DNA of 64,000 bases from JAFGXW01 sp964634385 (lineage in GTDB: Bacteria > Bacillota_I > Bacilli_A > Izemoplasmatales > Izemoplasmataceae), in assembly GCA_964634385.1 (NCBI GenBank), contig CAZWIZ010000003.1, positions 60,302 to 124,301 on the forward strand, written 5' to 3'. Positions 9,192-16,404 of the stretch are shown one piece after another. Numbering within the stretch: the stretch's first letter is position 1; every line of letters begins with the position of its first letter. The notes under the pieces were generated by a model that did not search any database, was not told the DNA's origin, and saw nothing but the letters and a program-made list of their open reading frames with translations. Both the position numbers and the translations under genes were made by a program.

Positions 9192-9390
9192 GTGACAAAC
9201 CATTAAACCTAAATCAAATAAAAACTGTGACTTGAGTCACCTAGAATACTTGCACTGATGCAGTATAATAACATAGAGACAAATTCACAGTGTATATATA
9301 TTATTTCACTCATTATAGAGTGCTATAAAATTTAGAAGAAAGGAGATAAAATTAAATCACTTCTTAACTGATTTAATTTTACGTGATTAT
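9189..9390 (+). promoter_or_regulatory. Structured leader between aroB and aroC
   Basis: This is the only large gap in the aro cluster. TAGGTGAC (9189-9196) can pair with GTCACCTA (9236-9243), or the same GTCAC can fold locally with GTGAC (9227-9231), so the two are mutually exclusive. CACTC/GAGTG (about 9307-9322) forms a small hairpin. A 12-bp perfect stem at 9348-9380 stands between a strong AAGGAGAT site (9339-9346) and the aroC ATG. A TATAAT lies at 9264-9269 without a good -35. No T-box sequence and no intrinsic terminator are present, so control could be translational. Function is inferred only. Confidence 0.5.
9348..9380 (+). promoter_or_regulatory. 12-bp hairpin separating ribosome site from aroC start
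   Basis: AAAATTAAATCA and TGATTTAATTTT are perfect complements around a 9-nt loop. The best Shine-Dalgarno (AAGGAGAT) is just 5' of the stem and the ATG is 10 nt 3' of it. Folding would bring them to a normal spacing of about 11 nt, whereas linearly they are about 45 nt apart. A weaker GTGAT lies nearer the ATG and may serve instead. Confidence 0.5.
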
Positions 9391-10479
9391 ATGAGTACAT
9401 TTGGTAAAGCAATAGAAATTAATTTATTTGGAGAATCTCACGGTAAAGCAATTGGTATTATTATTAATAACTTACCCGCAGGAATTAAGCTTGATTTAAA
9501 CATGATAAATGAAGCTCTTTTTAAGAGACGACCAAAATCATTACTATCTACATCAAGACAAGAACAAGATAAATATGAAATTGTAAGCGGCTATTTTAAT
9601 GGCTTAACTACAGGATCACCCTTAACATTTATCATTAGAAATAATGATACTCATTCAAATGATTACAATCAAAATATTTTAAGACCATCACATGCTGATT
9701 ACACATCTTATGTAAAATATAATAACAATCAAGATTACCGTGGTGGAGGTCATTTTTCAGGACGAATTACTGCCCCTTTAATGATTTTAGGTGCTATATC
9801 ATCTCAATTATTATTACAAAAAGATATTATTATCGGTTCACATATTTATAGTATTAAAGATGAAAAAGACAAGAATTTTAGTGATATTAAAATTTCTAAA
9901 AAACTTTTAAAAACTCTTAATTATAGCCATTTTCCAGTTTTAGATGCCTCTATAATAAAAAAATATGAAGATATAATTCTTAATGCTAAAAATGATAATG
10001 ATAGTGTTGGAGGAATAGTTGAAACAATGGTTTTAGGACTTGAGGCCGGATACGGGGATCCTTTCTTTGATTCGATTGAAAGTGTTATATCACACTTAAT
10101 GTATAGTATTCCTTCGGTTAAAGGAGTTGAATTTGGTACAGGATTTCCAATAACTAAATTATTTGGATCTGAAGCAAATGATAGTTTTTATTTAAACAAT
10201 GGTGACATTAAAACAAAAACAAATCACTCCGGCGGAATTCAAGGAGGCATCTCTAATGGTATGCCAATTACATTTAAGGTTGCAGTTAAGCCAACTTCTT
10301 CCATAGGAAAAGAACAAGACACAGTAGATATATCTAAAATGAAAGAAGTTAAATTATCATTACAAGGTCGACACGACCCAGCGATAATACATAGAGCAAT
10401 TCACGTTATAAACGCAGTTACTGCATACGCAATCTTAGAAATCATAGTTAGAAAAGAGGGGTTTTTATGGATAAAATAG
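9391..10479 (+). CDS. aroC: Chorismate synthase
   Basis: AroC removes phosphate from EPSP to give chorismate and needs reduced FMN. The N-terminus TFGKAIEINLFGESHGKAIG carries the first His of the active site. The GGGHFSGRITAPL block and the late GRHDPAIIHRAI signature are intact. At 362 residues it is full length. Its 3' end overlaps the chorismate mutase gene by 13 bp, so synthesis and first use of chorismate are coupled. The start lies directly behind the hairpin leader described separately. Confidence 0.96.
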   Translation: MSTFGKAIEINLFGESHGKAIGIIINNLPAGIKLDLNMINEALFKRRPKSLLSTSRQEQDKYEIVSGYFNGLTTGSPLTFIIRNNDTHSNDYNQNILRPSHADYTSYVKYNNNQDYRGGGHFSGRITAPLMILGAISSQLLLQKDIIIGSHIYSIKDEKDKNFSDIKISKKLLKTLNYSHFPVLDASIIKKYEDIILNAKNDNDSVGGIVETMVLGLEAGYGDPFFDSIESVISHLMYSIPSVKGVEFGTGFPITKLFGSEANDSFYLNNGDIKTKTNHSGGIQGGISNGMPITFKVAVKPTSSIGKEQDTVDISKMKEVKLSLQGRHDPAIIHRAIHVINAVTAYAILEIIVRKEGFLWIK

Positions 10480-10715
10480 ATAATTTAAGACAAACAATAG
10501 ATATTCTAGATGATAAAATTATGCAACTACTAGAAGAAAGATTCTCTCTTTCAATAAAAATAGGAGAACTAAAAACACTAACAAAAACAGCAATTTTAAA
10601 TACAGAAAGAGAAAATATTATATTAAACAAAATCATTAAATATAGCTATTCTTCAGAAATTAATGCAGTTTATAAAACAATTATGAAAGAAAGTAAATTA
10701 CTTCAAGGAAAGTAA
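10467..10715 (+). CDS. Chorismate mutase, monofunctional AroQ-fold
   Basis: Converts chorismate to prephenate, the branch point to Phe and Tyr. The 82-residue all-helical product has the AroQ pattern IDNLRQTIDILDDKIMQLL (with the catalytic Arg), ERFSLSIKIGELK (with the catalytic Lys) and a final helix ending MKESKLLQ. It overlaps aroC by 13 bp and has a GAGGGG site. Prephenate made here can go to TyrA at the head of the cluster. No prephenate dehydratase is visible in the window, so the Phe branch must be completed elsewhere or be absent. The symbol is left open because AroQ also names the dehydratase two genes on. Confidence 0.9.
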   Translation: MDKIDNLRQTIDILDDKIMQLLEERFSLSIKIGELKTLTKTAILNTERENIILNKIIKYSYSSEINAVYKTIMKESKLLQGK

Positions 10716-10724
10716 GTGACTATA

Positions 10725-11975
10725 ATGTATGGCTTAATTGGAAAAACTCTAAAACATAGTTATTCAAAAGAAATTCACGAAAAACTACAAAAAGAAAAAT
10801 ACAATTTAATTGAATTAGACAAATTAGATTCTTTTTTTCTTGAAAAAAATTTCAATGGAATTAATGTTACCATACCATATAAAAAAGAAGTAATTACTTA
10901 TTGTAATAATTTAAATGAAACAGCTAAAAAAACTTATTCTGTTAATACTATTGTTAATAATAATGGTGTTCTTACTGGCTATAACACAGACTATGATGGA
11001 TTATTATTCCTGCTTGAATATAATAATGTTTCTCTTGAAAATAAAAATATATTAATACTAGGAAACGGCTCTACTAGTAGAACTATTCAACTAGTATGTT
11101 CTGATACAAAAGCTAGTAAAATTATCGTTTCAGCGAGAAATCCTAAACTAAATGAAGTCAATTTTACAAATTTAAATAACTATCAAAAAATTGATATAAT
11201 ATTTAATGCTACTCCTGTAGGTATGTACCCAAATAACGATGATTCATTAAATATTGATTTACACAACTTTTCAAACCTAGAAGTTATTATAGATTTGATT
11301 TACAATCCTTTTGAAACAAAAATATTATATAACGCTAGAACCCAAGGTATAAAAACAATAAATGGATTATTAATGTTAGTACATCAAGCTGTAAGATCTT
11401 CTGAAATTTTTCACAATATAACCTATGATAAAAATACAACAATATCCCTCTATAAATCTATATTATTAAATACAACTAACTTTGTTCTTATTGGAATGCC
11501 TATGAGTGGAAAATCATATTTTTCTAGATTATTAGGTAATAAGTACAATAAAAAAGCAGTTGATATTGACAAACTAATAGAAATAAATTCAAATCAATCT
11601 ATTGACAATATCTTTAAAATATACGGCGAAAAAACATTTAGAATGTTAGAAACACAAACCATCAAAAAAATATCAAAATCCAATAGTCAAACTATTTCCA
11701 TAGGTGGTGGAGCTATTTTAAATAAAAAAAATATAGCATATTTAAAACAAAATGGTATAATAATATTTCTAGATGTCCCTTTATCATTATTAAAGACATT
11801 TAACCCCAAAAATAGACCATTATTAAAAAATAAATACACCATCGAAAAACTATATAAGGAGAGATATTACTTATATAAAAAATACGCTGATATCACTATA
11901 TTTAAAGATACTCTTGATATATCTAAAACTATAAAACAAATTGAGGTGAAAATAGATGAATATATTAATACTTAA
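10725..11975 (+). CDS. aroE-aroK: Shikimate dehydrogenase - shikimate kinase fusion
   Basis: One 416-residue frame carries two consecutive shikimate enzymes. Residues 1-235 are AroE: YGLIGKTLKHSYS, the catalytic Lys in NVTIPYKKE (K53), GYNTDYDG with the catalytic Asp (D89) and the NADP loop GNGSTSR (113-119). Residues 252-416 are AroK: Walker A GMPMSGKS (257-264), DID (280-282), GEKTFRMLE with the substrate Arg (R306), GGGA (327-330) and the NRPLL lid. There is no stop or frameshift between them and only a short linker. A GTG nine bases upstream could also start it. It overlaps aroQ by 20 bp. Channelling of shikimate is possible but not implied. Confidence 0.93.
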   Translation: MYGLIGKTLKHSYSKEIHEKLQKEKYNLIELDKLDSFFLEKNFNGINVTIPYKKEVITYCNNLNETAKKTYSVNTIVNNNGVLTGYNTDYDGLLFLLEYNNVSLENKNILILGNGSTSRTIQLVCSDTKASKIIVSARNPKLNEVNFTNLNNYQKIDIIFNATPVGMYPNNDDSLNIDLHNFSNLEVIIDLIYNPFETKILYNARTQGIKTINGLLMLVHQAVRSSEIFHNITYDKNTTISLYKSILLNTTNFVLIGMPMSGKSYFSRLLGNKYNKKAVDIDKLIEINSNQSIDNIFKIYGEKTFRMLETQTIKKISKSNSQTISIGGGAILNKKNIAYLKQNGIIIFLDVPLSLLKTFNPKNRPLLKNKYTIEKLYKERYYLYKKYADITIFKDTLDISKTIKQIEVKIDEYINT

Positions 11976-12393
11976 CGGTCCAAATATTAATATGATTGGT
12001 TTAAGAGAAACCGAAATATATGGAACAAAAACCTATAAGGATTTAGAAAACTATATAAAAAGTTTAGAAGATAAACATTCTGTTAAATTGGATATAAAAC
12101 AATCAAATTTAGAAGGAATATTAATTGATATATTGCATTATTCAAATAATAAATATGATGGTGTAATACTCAATGCTGGAGCCTTTACCCATTATTCTTA
12201 TGCATTATATGATGCAATAAAATCTATTCAAATTCCGGTAGTTGAGGTTCATTTATCAGATATTAATAATCGTGAGAAATTTAGAAAAATATCAGTAATA
12301 AGAAGTGCTTGTGTAACCACTATTATGGGATTTGGATTTAAAAGTTATGAAAAAGGAATTATATATTTACTTAAAGAGGGTGAAAAGAAATGA
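11956..12393 (+). CDS. aroQ: 3-dehydroquinate dehydratase, type II
   Basis: Dehydrates 3-dehydroquinate to 3-dehydroshikimate, step three, as a dodecameric type II enzyme. LILNGPNINMIGLRETEIYG holds the active-site Arg (R17) and Tyr (Y22). NAGAFTHYSYAL carries the catalytic His, and HLSDINNREKFR the substrate loop. Its 145 residues are usual. The start is inside the end of aroE-aroK with its own GAGGTGA site, and its stop overlaps the aroF start as ATGA. Confidence 0.96.
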   Translation: MNILILNGPNINMIGLRETEIYGTKTYKDLENYIKSLEDKHSVKLDIKQSNLEGILIDILHYSNNKYDGVILNAGAFTHYSYALYDAIKSIQIPVVEVHLSDINNREKFRKISVIRSACVTTIMGFGFKSYEKGIIYLLKEGEKK

Positions 12394-13403
12394 TTGTAAA
12401 AATAAAAAGAAATGCAGAAAAAGGAAATATAAAAAACTTACTTGCTCATTTAGAATCTTTAGGTTTTGATATTCATTCAAGTTTTGGAGAATCATATCAA
12501 GTATATGGAGTTGTAGGGGATACCGCTGGATTTGATATTAACAGTTTATATAGTTTCCCTTGTGTTGATAGTGTTATTAGAATTCAAGAACCTTTCAAAA
12601 AAGTAAATCGTAAAATCAAATCAGAAGATACAGTTATTGATGTTAAAGGGATTAAAATTGGTGGAAAAGAAATTGTTGTAATAGCTGGCCCATGTAGTGT
12701 AGAGTCTTATAAACAAGTAGACATTATCGCCAAAGCCGTTAAAGCATCCGGTGCTAAGTTGCTTAGAGGAGGTGCTTTTAAACCTCGTACATCCCCATAC
12801 TCTTATCAAGGAATGGGTCTTGAGGGTCTTAAAATTCTTCATGACGTTGGTGCTAAATATGATTTACCAATAGTTTCTGAATTAATGGATAAAGATTATA
12901 TTAATGATTTTATAAAATACGTAGATATTATTCAAATTGGTGCAAGAAATATGCAAAATTTTTCATTGCTAAAAGAATTAGGTAAAATTGATAAACCAAT
13001 ATTATTAAAAAGAGGTTTTTCAAATACAATTGAAGAGTGGCTAATGAGTGCAGAATATATCATGGCTGGAGGTAACCATAAAGTTATTTTATGCGAAAGA
13101 GGAATCCGCACTTTTGAACCATATACTAGAAATACTTTAGATATCTCTACAGTTCCAATTGTCAAGAAGGTAAGCCATTTACCAATAATAATTGATCCTT
13201 CTCACGCTGCAGGAAAATGGGATTTAATAGAAAGTTTATCCTTAGCAAGTATCGCTGCCGGAGCTGATGGATTAATTATTGAAGTTCATCATGAACCTGA
13301 AAAAGCTTTTAGTGATGGTGCTCAATCATTAAAGCCAAAAACATTTGACAATTTAATGGCTAAAGCTCGCGCAGTAGCTAAAGCAGTAAATAAAGAAATA
13401 TAA
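12390..13403 (+). CDS. aroF: 3-deoxy-7-phosphoheptulonate (DAHP) synthase with N-terminal ferredoxin-like domain
   Basis: Condenses PEP and erythrose-4-phosphate, the entry step of the pathway. Residues 1-70 match the ferredoxin-like regulatory domain of the Thermotoga-type enzyme, which in relatives gives Tyr/Phe feedback inhibition. From about residue 90 the type I-beta barrel begins with VIAGPCSVES, then LLRGGAFKPRTSPYSYQG and IIDPSHAAGK, all intact. Being last in the operon although first in the pathway is unusual but harmless. A strong terminator follows 38 bp after the stop. Confidence 0.96.
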   Translation: MIVKIKRNAEKGNIKNLLAHLESLGFDIHSSFGESYQVYGVVGDTAGFDINSLYSFPCVDSVIRIQEPFKKVNRKIKSEDTVIDVKGIKIGGKEIVVIAGPCSVESYKQVDIIAKAVKASGAKLLRGGAFKPRTSPYSYQGMGLEGLKILHDVGAKYDLPIVSELMDKDYINDFIKYVDIIQIGARNMQNFSLLKELGKIDKPILLKRGFSNTIEEWLMSAEYIMAGGNHKVILCERGIRTFEPYTRNTLDISTVPIVKKVSHLPIIIDPSHAAGKWDLIESLSLASIAAGADGLIIEVHHEPEKAFSDGAQSLKPKTFDNLMAKARAVAKAVNKEI

Positions 13404-13440
13404 ATACTTATTTATTTTAATAATTGATTCAAACAAATTG

Positions 13441-13479
13441 AAAAGTTTCATATATCATTTCTAGATATATGAAACTTTT
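13441..13479. terminator. Bidirectional terminator between aroF and purA
   Basis: AAAAGTTTCATATAT and ATATATGAAACTTTT pair around a short loop. There are A-tracts on one side and T-tracts on the other, so it can serve the convergent aroF and purA transcripts. Confidence 0.88.
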
Positions 13480-13492
13480 ATTATAATCCTTG

Positions 13493-14776
13493 TTAATACA
13501 TTTCTTTTAATACAATGGTTTGTTTTCTATCTGGGCCTACTGAAAACATCGCTAAATCTAATCTAGTTAATTCAGATATTTTATTTAAATAGTTTTTAGC
13601 ATTCAACGGTAAGTCGCTAAATTTAGCGACTTTTGTTATATCTTTCTTCCAGCCAGGGAGTTCAATATAAACAGGTTTACATCGTTCAACATCTTTAATG
13701 CTTGCTGGAATATAATCAATTATCTCACCATTAAGTTCATATTTTTTACAAATTTTAAGAGTTTCAATACCTGTGAGAACATCTAATAACATGACACTCA
13801 ACGCTGTTAACCCATTAATCCTTTTAGAATGTCTCAATACTACAGTGTCTAACCAACCAATCCTTCTTGGCCTTCCTGTTGTTGTTCCATATTCATTTCC
13901 CACGTTTCTTATTTTCTTTGTTACATTATTTTCAACTTCTGTGGGAAAATACCCACTGCCTACTCTTGTAGAGTATGATTTAGTAACTCCTAATATTTGA
14001 TCAATATATTTAGGGGAAATCCCTGTATTTAAAGGTACAGCTGCTGCAGTTGGAGAACTAGATGTTACGTAAGGATAAGTTCCGTGATCTAAACATAATA
14101 AAGATCCTTGTGCTCCTTCGAATAATATATTTTCATTATTAGAAAACTTATTATTGAGAAGAATACTTGTATCTGTTACAAAAGGTTTAATTATCTTTGA
14201 ATATTCCTTATATTCTTCAAATATTTCATTAATTCTCATTTTTGATTTTCCAAATAATGTGAAAATTTTATTGTAATAATTTACATTATCCATAAGCTTT
14301 TCTTTAAATGTTTCCAAATCAATAAAATCACACATTCTAATTCCTATTCTAGCTGATTTATCGCTATAAGTAGGGCCTATTCCTTTATTGGTAGTTCCTA
14401 CTTTTTTATTTCCTTCTTTTATATCTTCAAAAAGTTGGTCTAGCACTACGTGATATGGTAAAACTACATGAGCTCTATCTGAAATAGCTAAATTATAATT
14501 ATTAATTCCGCCATTTTCTAACATGTTAAGTTCTTCTATAAGAGCTTTTGGATTAATTACCATTCCATTTGCTAATATATTTATAGTATCTTTTCTAAAG
14601 ATGCCAGAAGGAATTAAATGTAATGCAAACTTTTTGTTATCAAAAACAATTGTATGTCCTGCATTATTTCCACCTTGAAACCTTACAACTACATTTGCTT
14701 TTTCAGCAATATAATCAGTAACTTTTCCTTTCCCTTCATCTCCCCATTGAGTACCTACTACTACAACACTACTCAT
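13493..14776 (-). CDS. purA: Adenylosuccinate synthetase
   Basis: PurA joins aspartate to IMP with GTP, the first step to AMP; PurB (window start) does the second. The GTP/IMP loop WGDEGKGK is at residues 11-18 with catalytic D13, and H41 lies in GGNNAGHTI. The 427-residue length is normal. It has an AGGAGGATAGT site and lies 12 bp after the flavoprotein gene, so both share the leader and promoter upstream of the flavoprotein. That makes any attenuation in the leader relevant to AMP synthesis. Confidence 0.97.
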   Translation of the reverse strand: MSSVVVVGTQWGDEGKGKVTDYIAEKANVVVRFQGGNNAGHTIVFDNKKFALHLIPSGIFRKDTINILANGMVINPKALIEELNMLENGGINNYNLAISDRAHVVLPYHVVLDQLFEDIKEGNKKVGTTNKGIGPTYSDKSARIGIRMCDFIDLETFKEKLMDNVNYYNKIFTLFGKSKMRINEIFEEYKEYSKIIKPFVTDTSILLNNKFSNNENILFEGAQGSLLCLDHGTYPYVTSSSPTAAAVPLNTGISPKYIDQILGVTKSYSTRVGSGYFPTEVENNVTKKIRNVGNEYGTTTGRPRRIGWLDTVVLRHSKRINGLTALSVMLLDVLTGIETLKICKKYELNGEIIDYIPASIKDVERCKPVYIELPGWKKDITKVAKFSDLPLNAKNYLNKISELTRLDLAMFSVGPDRKQTIVLKEMY

Positions 14777-14788
14777 ACTATCCTCCTA

Positions 14789-16201
14789 TTAAAATGTATT
14801 TATTATATGTCTTGCAATCCAAACTCCATTAGCCCCTGCTTGGGCTAATCCGCGCGTTATTCCAGCTCCATCTCCTCCAAAATATAAACCCTTTATAGGG
14901 GATTCAAAATATTCATTAACTTTTGGTCTTGCACTGTAAAATTTTGATTCTACTCCATAAAACAATGTATGATCGCTAGCTATTCCAGGTGTAATATTAT
15001 CTAATACCTCAATCATTTCAATTATTGATTTCATAGTATTATACGGTAATACTAATCCTAAGTCACCAGGAATAGCTTCTTTTAATGTTGGCGTTACAAA
15101 ACCTTCCTTTAATCGTTTATATGTTGTTCTTCTGCCTCTTTTAATATCCCCGTACTTTTGAACTATAACTCCTCCATTACTTAACATATTTGCTAATCTA
15201 CTTACTTGTTTAGCAAATTCATTAGGTTGGTTAAATGGCTCACTAAAAGGATGAGATACTAATAATGCAAAATTAGTATTTTTACTTCCAAGCACTTTGT
15301 CACGATAAGAATGTCCATTAACAATCATTGTTCCACTATGATTTTCTACTACAACATGTCCACTAGGATTAGAACAAAACGTTCTTACCGATGTTCCAAC
15401 ACTTGAACGGAATATAAATTTTCCTTCATAAAGATGTTCATTAATTTCTTCCATTATTTCATCATTTGTTTCAACTCTAACTCCGATATCAACATGATTC
15501 GCAAGTCTTGGTATATCATATTTATTACAAATTTCTTTTAACCAATCGGCTCCATCGCGACCAGGGGCAACAACTACTTTATTAGAATATATTCTCTTGC
15601 CATCTAGAGATACCCCTTTTACATAACCGTTTTCCACTAATATATCCGTTACTTTAGTTTTGAATATCATATCAATTTTCTTATCTAAATATAAATAAAT
15701 ACTTTTTAAGATTTCAAGATTTTCTTCAGTTCCTAAATGTCTTACTTTTGCACGTAACAGTTTCAATCCAGATGCTAATCCTCTTTTTTCTATTTCTTTT
15801 ACTCTTTTTGTTGTTGGATCAGTTATCTTTTTAGTAGCTCCATGATTTAAATTAATTTTATCAACATAATTTATTAAGTCCTCAACTAAATCTTTTCCAA
15901 TATATTCAGTCATCCATCCACCAAATTCGCTAGTTATATTAAATTTTCCATCTGAATATGCTCCAGCACCACCAAATCCACTAGTTATTGAACAACTTGG
16001 GTAACATCCCGCTACACCTTTTTTATTTTCCGGACACTTATTAAGCTTTTTTTCAAGAATAGGACATCTTCTTGAAAAAATATTTAATCCTTTATCTACC
16101 ATTAAAATTTTTAAATTAGGCATTTTTAAAGAGAGTTCATAACAAGTGAAAATTCCTGCTGGTCCAGCTCCTACAACTACTACATCATAAATAACATCCA
16201 T
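14789..16201 (-). CDS. FAD-dependent oxidoreductase of the COG2509 type, function unknown
   Basis: The N-terminus is a dinucleotide fold: VVVGAGPAG (residues 8-16), then MVDKG at the end of the second strand. A cysteine-rich segment (RRCPILEKKLNKC ... GCYPSCSITSGFGGAG) precedes the FAD-contacting SDGKFN. The C-terminal GGDGAGITRGLAQAGANG is the typical flavin-closing motif of this uncharacterised dehydrogenase group. No membrane segment. The substrate is unknown. It is first in an operon with purA, behind a consensus promoter and a hairpin/terminator leader. The ribosome site AGGAGGTCGAAGTC supports the ATG at 16201. Confidence 0.85.
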   Translation of the reverse strand: MDVIYDVVVVGAGPAGIFTCYELSLKMPNLKILMVDKGLNIFSRRCPILEKKLNKCPENKKGVAGCYPSCSITSGFGGAGAYSDGKFNITSEFGGWMTEYIGKDLVEDLINYVDKINLNHGATKKITDPTTKRVKEIEKRGLASGLKLLRAKVRHLGTEENLEILKSIYLYLDKKIDMIFKTKVTDILVENGYVKGVSLDGKRIYSNKVVVAPGRDGADWLKEICNKYDIPRLANHVDIGVRVETNDEIMEEINEHLYEGKFIFRSSVGTSVRTFCSNPSGHVVVENHSGTMIVNGHSYRDKVLGSKNTNFALLVSHPFSEPFNQPNEFAKQVSRLANMLSNGGVIVQKYGDIKRGRRTTYKRLKEGFVTPTLKEAIPGDLGLVLPYNTMKSIIEMIEVLDNITPGIASDHTLFYGVESKFYSARPKVNEYFESPIKGLYFGGDGAGITRGLAQAGANGVWIARHIINTF

Positions 16202-16229
16202 GACTTCGACCTCCTATTAAAATAAAAAA

Positions 16230-16247
16230 GCACCTAATTATAGGTGC
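16230..16247 (-). terminator. Leader terminator before the flavoprotein-purA operon
   Basis: GCACCTA and TAGGTGC (7 bp perfect, 4-nt loop) are followed on the minus strand by TTTTTTATT and then the AGGAGG of the flavoprotein gene. The terminator is inside the 5' leader, after the promoter and before the first gene, which is the arrangement of an attenuator. Confidence 0.75.
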
Positions 16248-16253
16248 ACTTAT

Positions 16254-16286
16254 GGCATCCACTATAATTGTTTGATATGGTGTGCC
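16254..16286 (-). promoter_or_regulatory. Upstream hairpin of the same leader (candidate sensor)
   Basis: On the minus strand GGCA-CAC-C-AUA pairs with UAU-A-GUG-(GA)-UGCC, ten base pairs with one C-A mismatch and a GA bulge, and an A-rich loop. It lies 6 nt before the terminator stem. I could not match it to a known riboswitch class. It may be a sensor, a pausing hairpin or a protein site. Confidence 0.4.
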
Positions 16287-16308
16287 GTTTTTGATATTTC
16301 CCAATTGT

Positions 16309-16337
16309 ATTCTACTAGAATAATTTTAATATGTCAA
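16309..16337 (-). promoter_or_regulatory. Sigma-A-type promoter of the flavoprotein-purA operon
   Basis: TTGACA (16332-16337) and TAGAAT (16309-16314), 17 bp apart, minus strand. The predicted start near 16302 gives a leader of about 100 nt containing the hairpin and terminator above. Confidence 0.75.
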
Positions 16338-16374
16338 TGTAAAATTGTATTAATAAGTTAAATATATAATATAG

Positions 16375-16397
16375 AAAAAAGGCTAAAATTAGCCTTT
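16375..16397 (-). terminator. Terminator of mfd
   Basis: AAAGGCTAA/TTAGCCTTT with T-run on the minus strand, 8 bp after the mfd stop. Confidence 0.8.
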
Positions 16398-16404
16398 CCC
16401 CATT

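Noticed and set aside
9189..9390. aroC leader as a T-box
   Set aside because: There is no GGTGGTACC-type sequence and no intrinsic terminator, both of which are clear in the two real T-boxes of this window.
16222..16286. purA-operon leader as a purine, preQ1 or fluoride riboswitch
   Set aside because: I could not place the conserved core bases of these classes; left as an unassigned leader.
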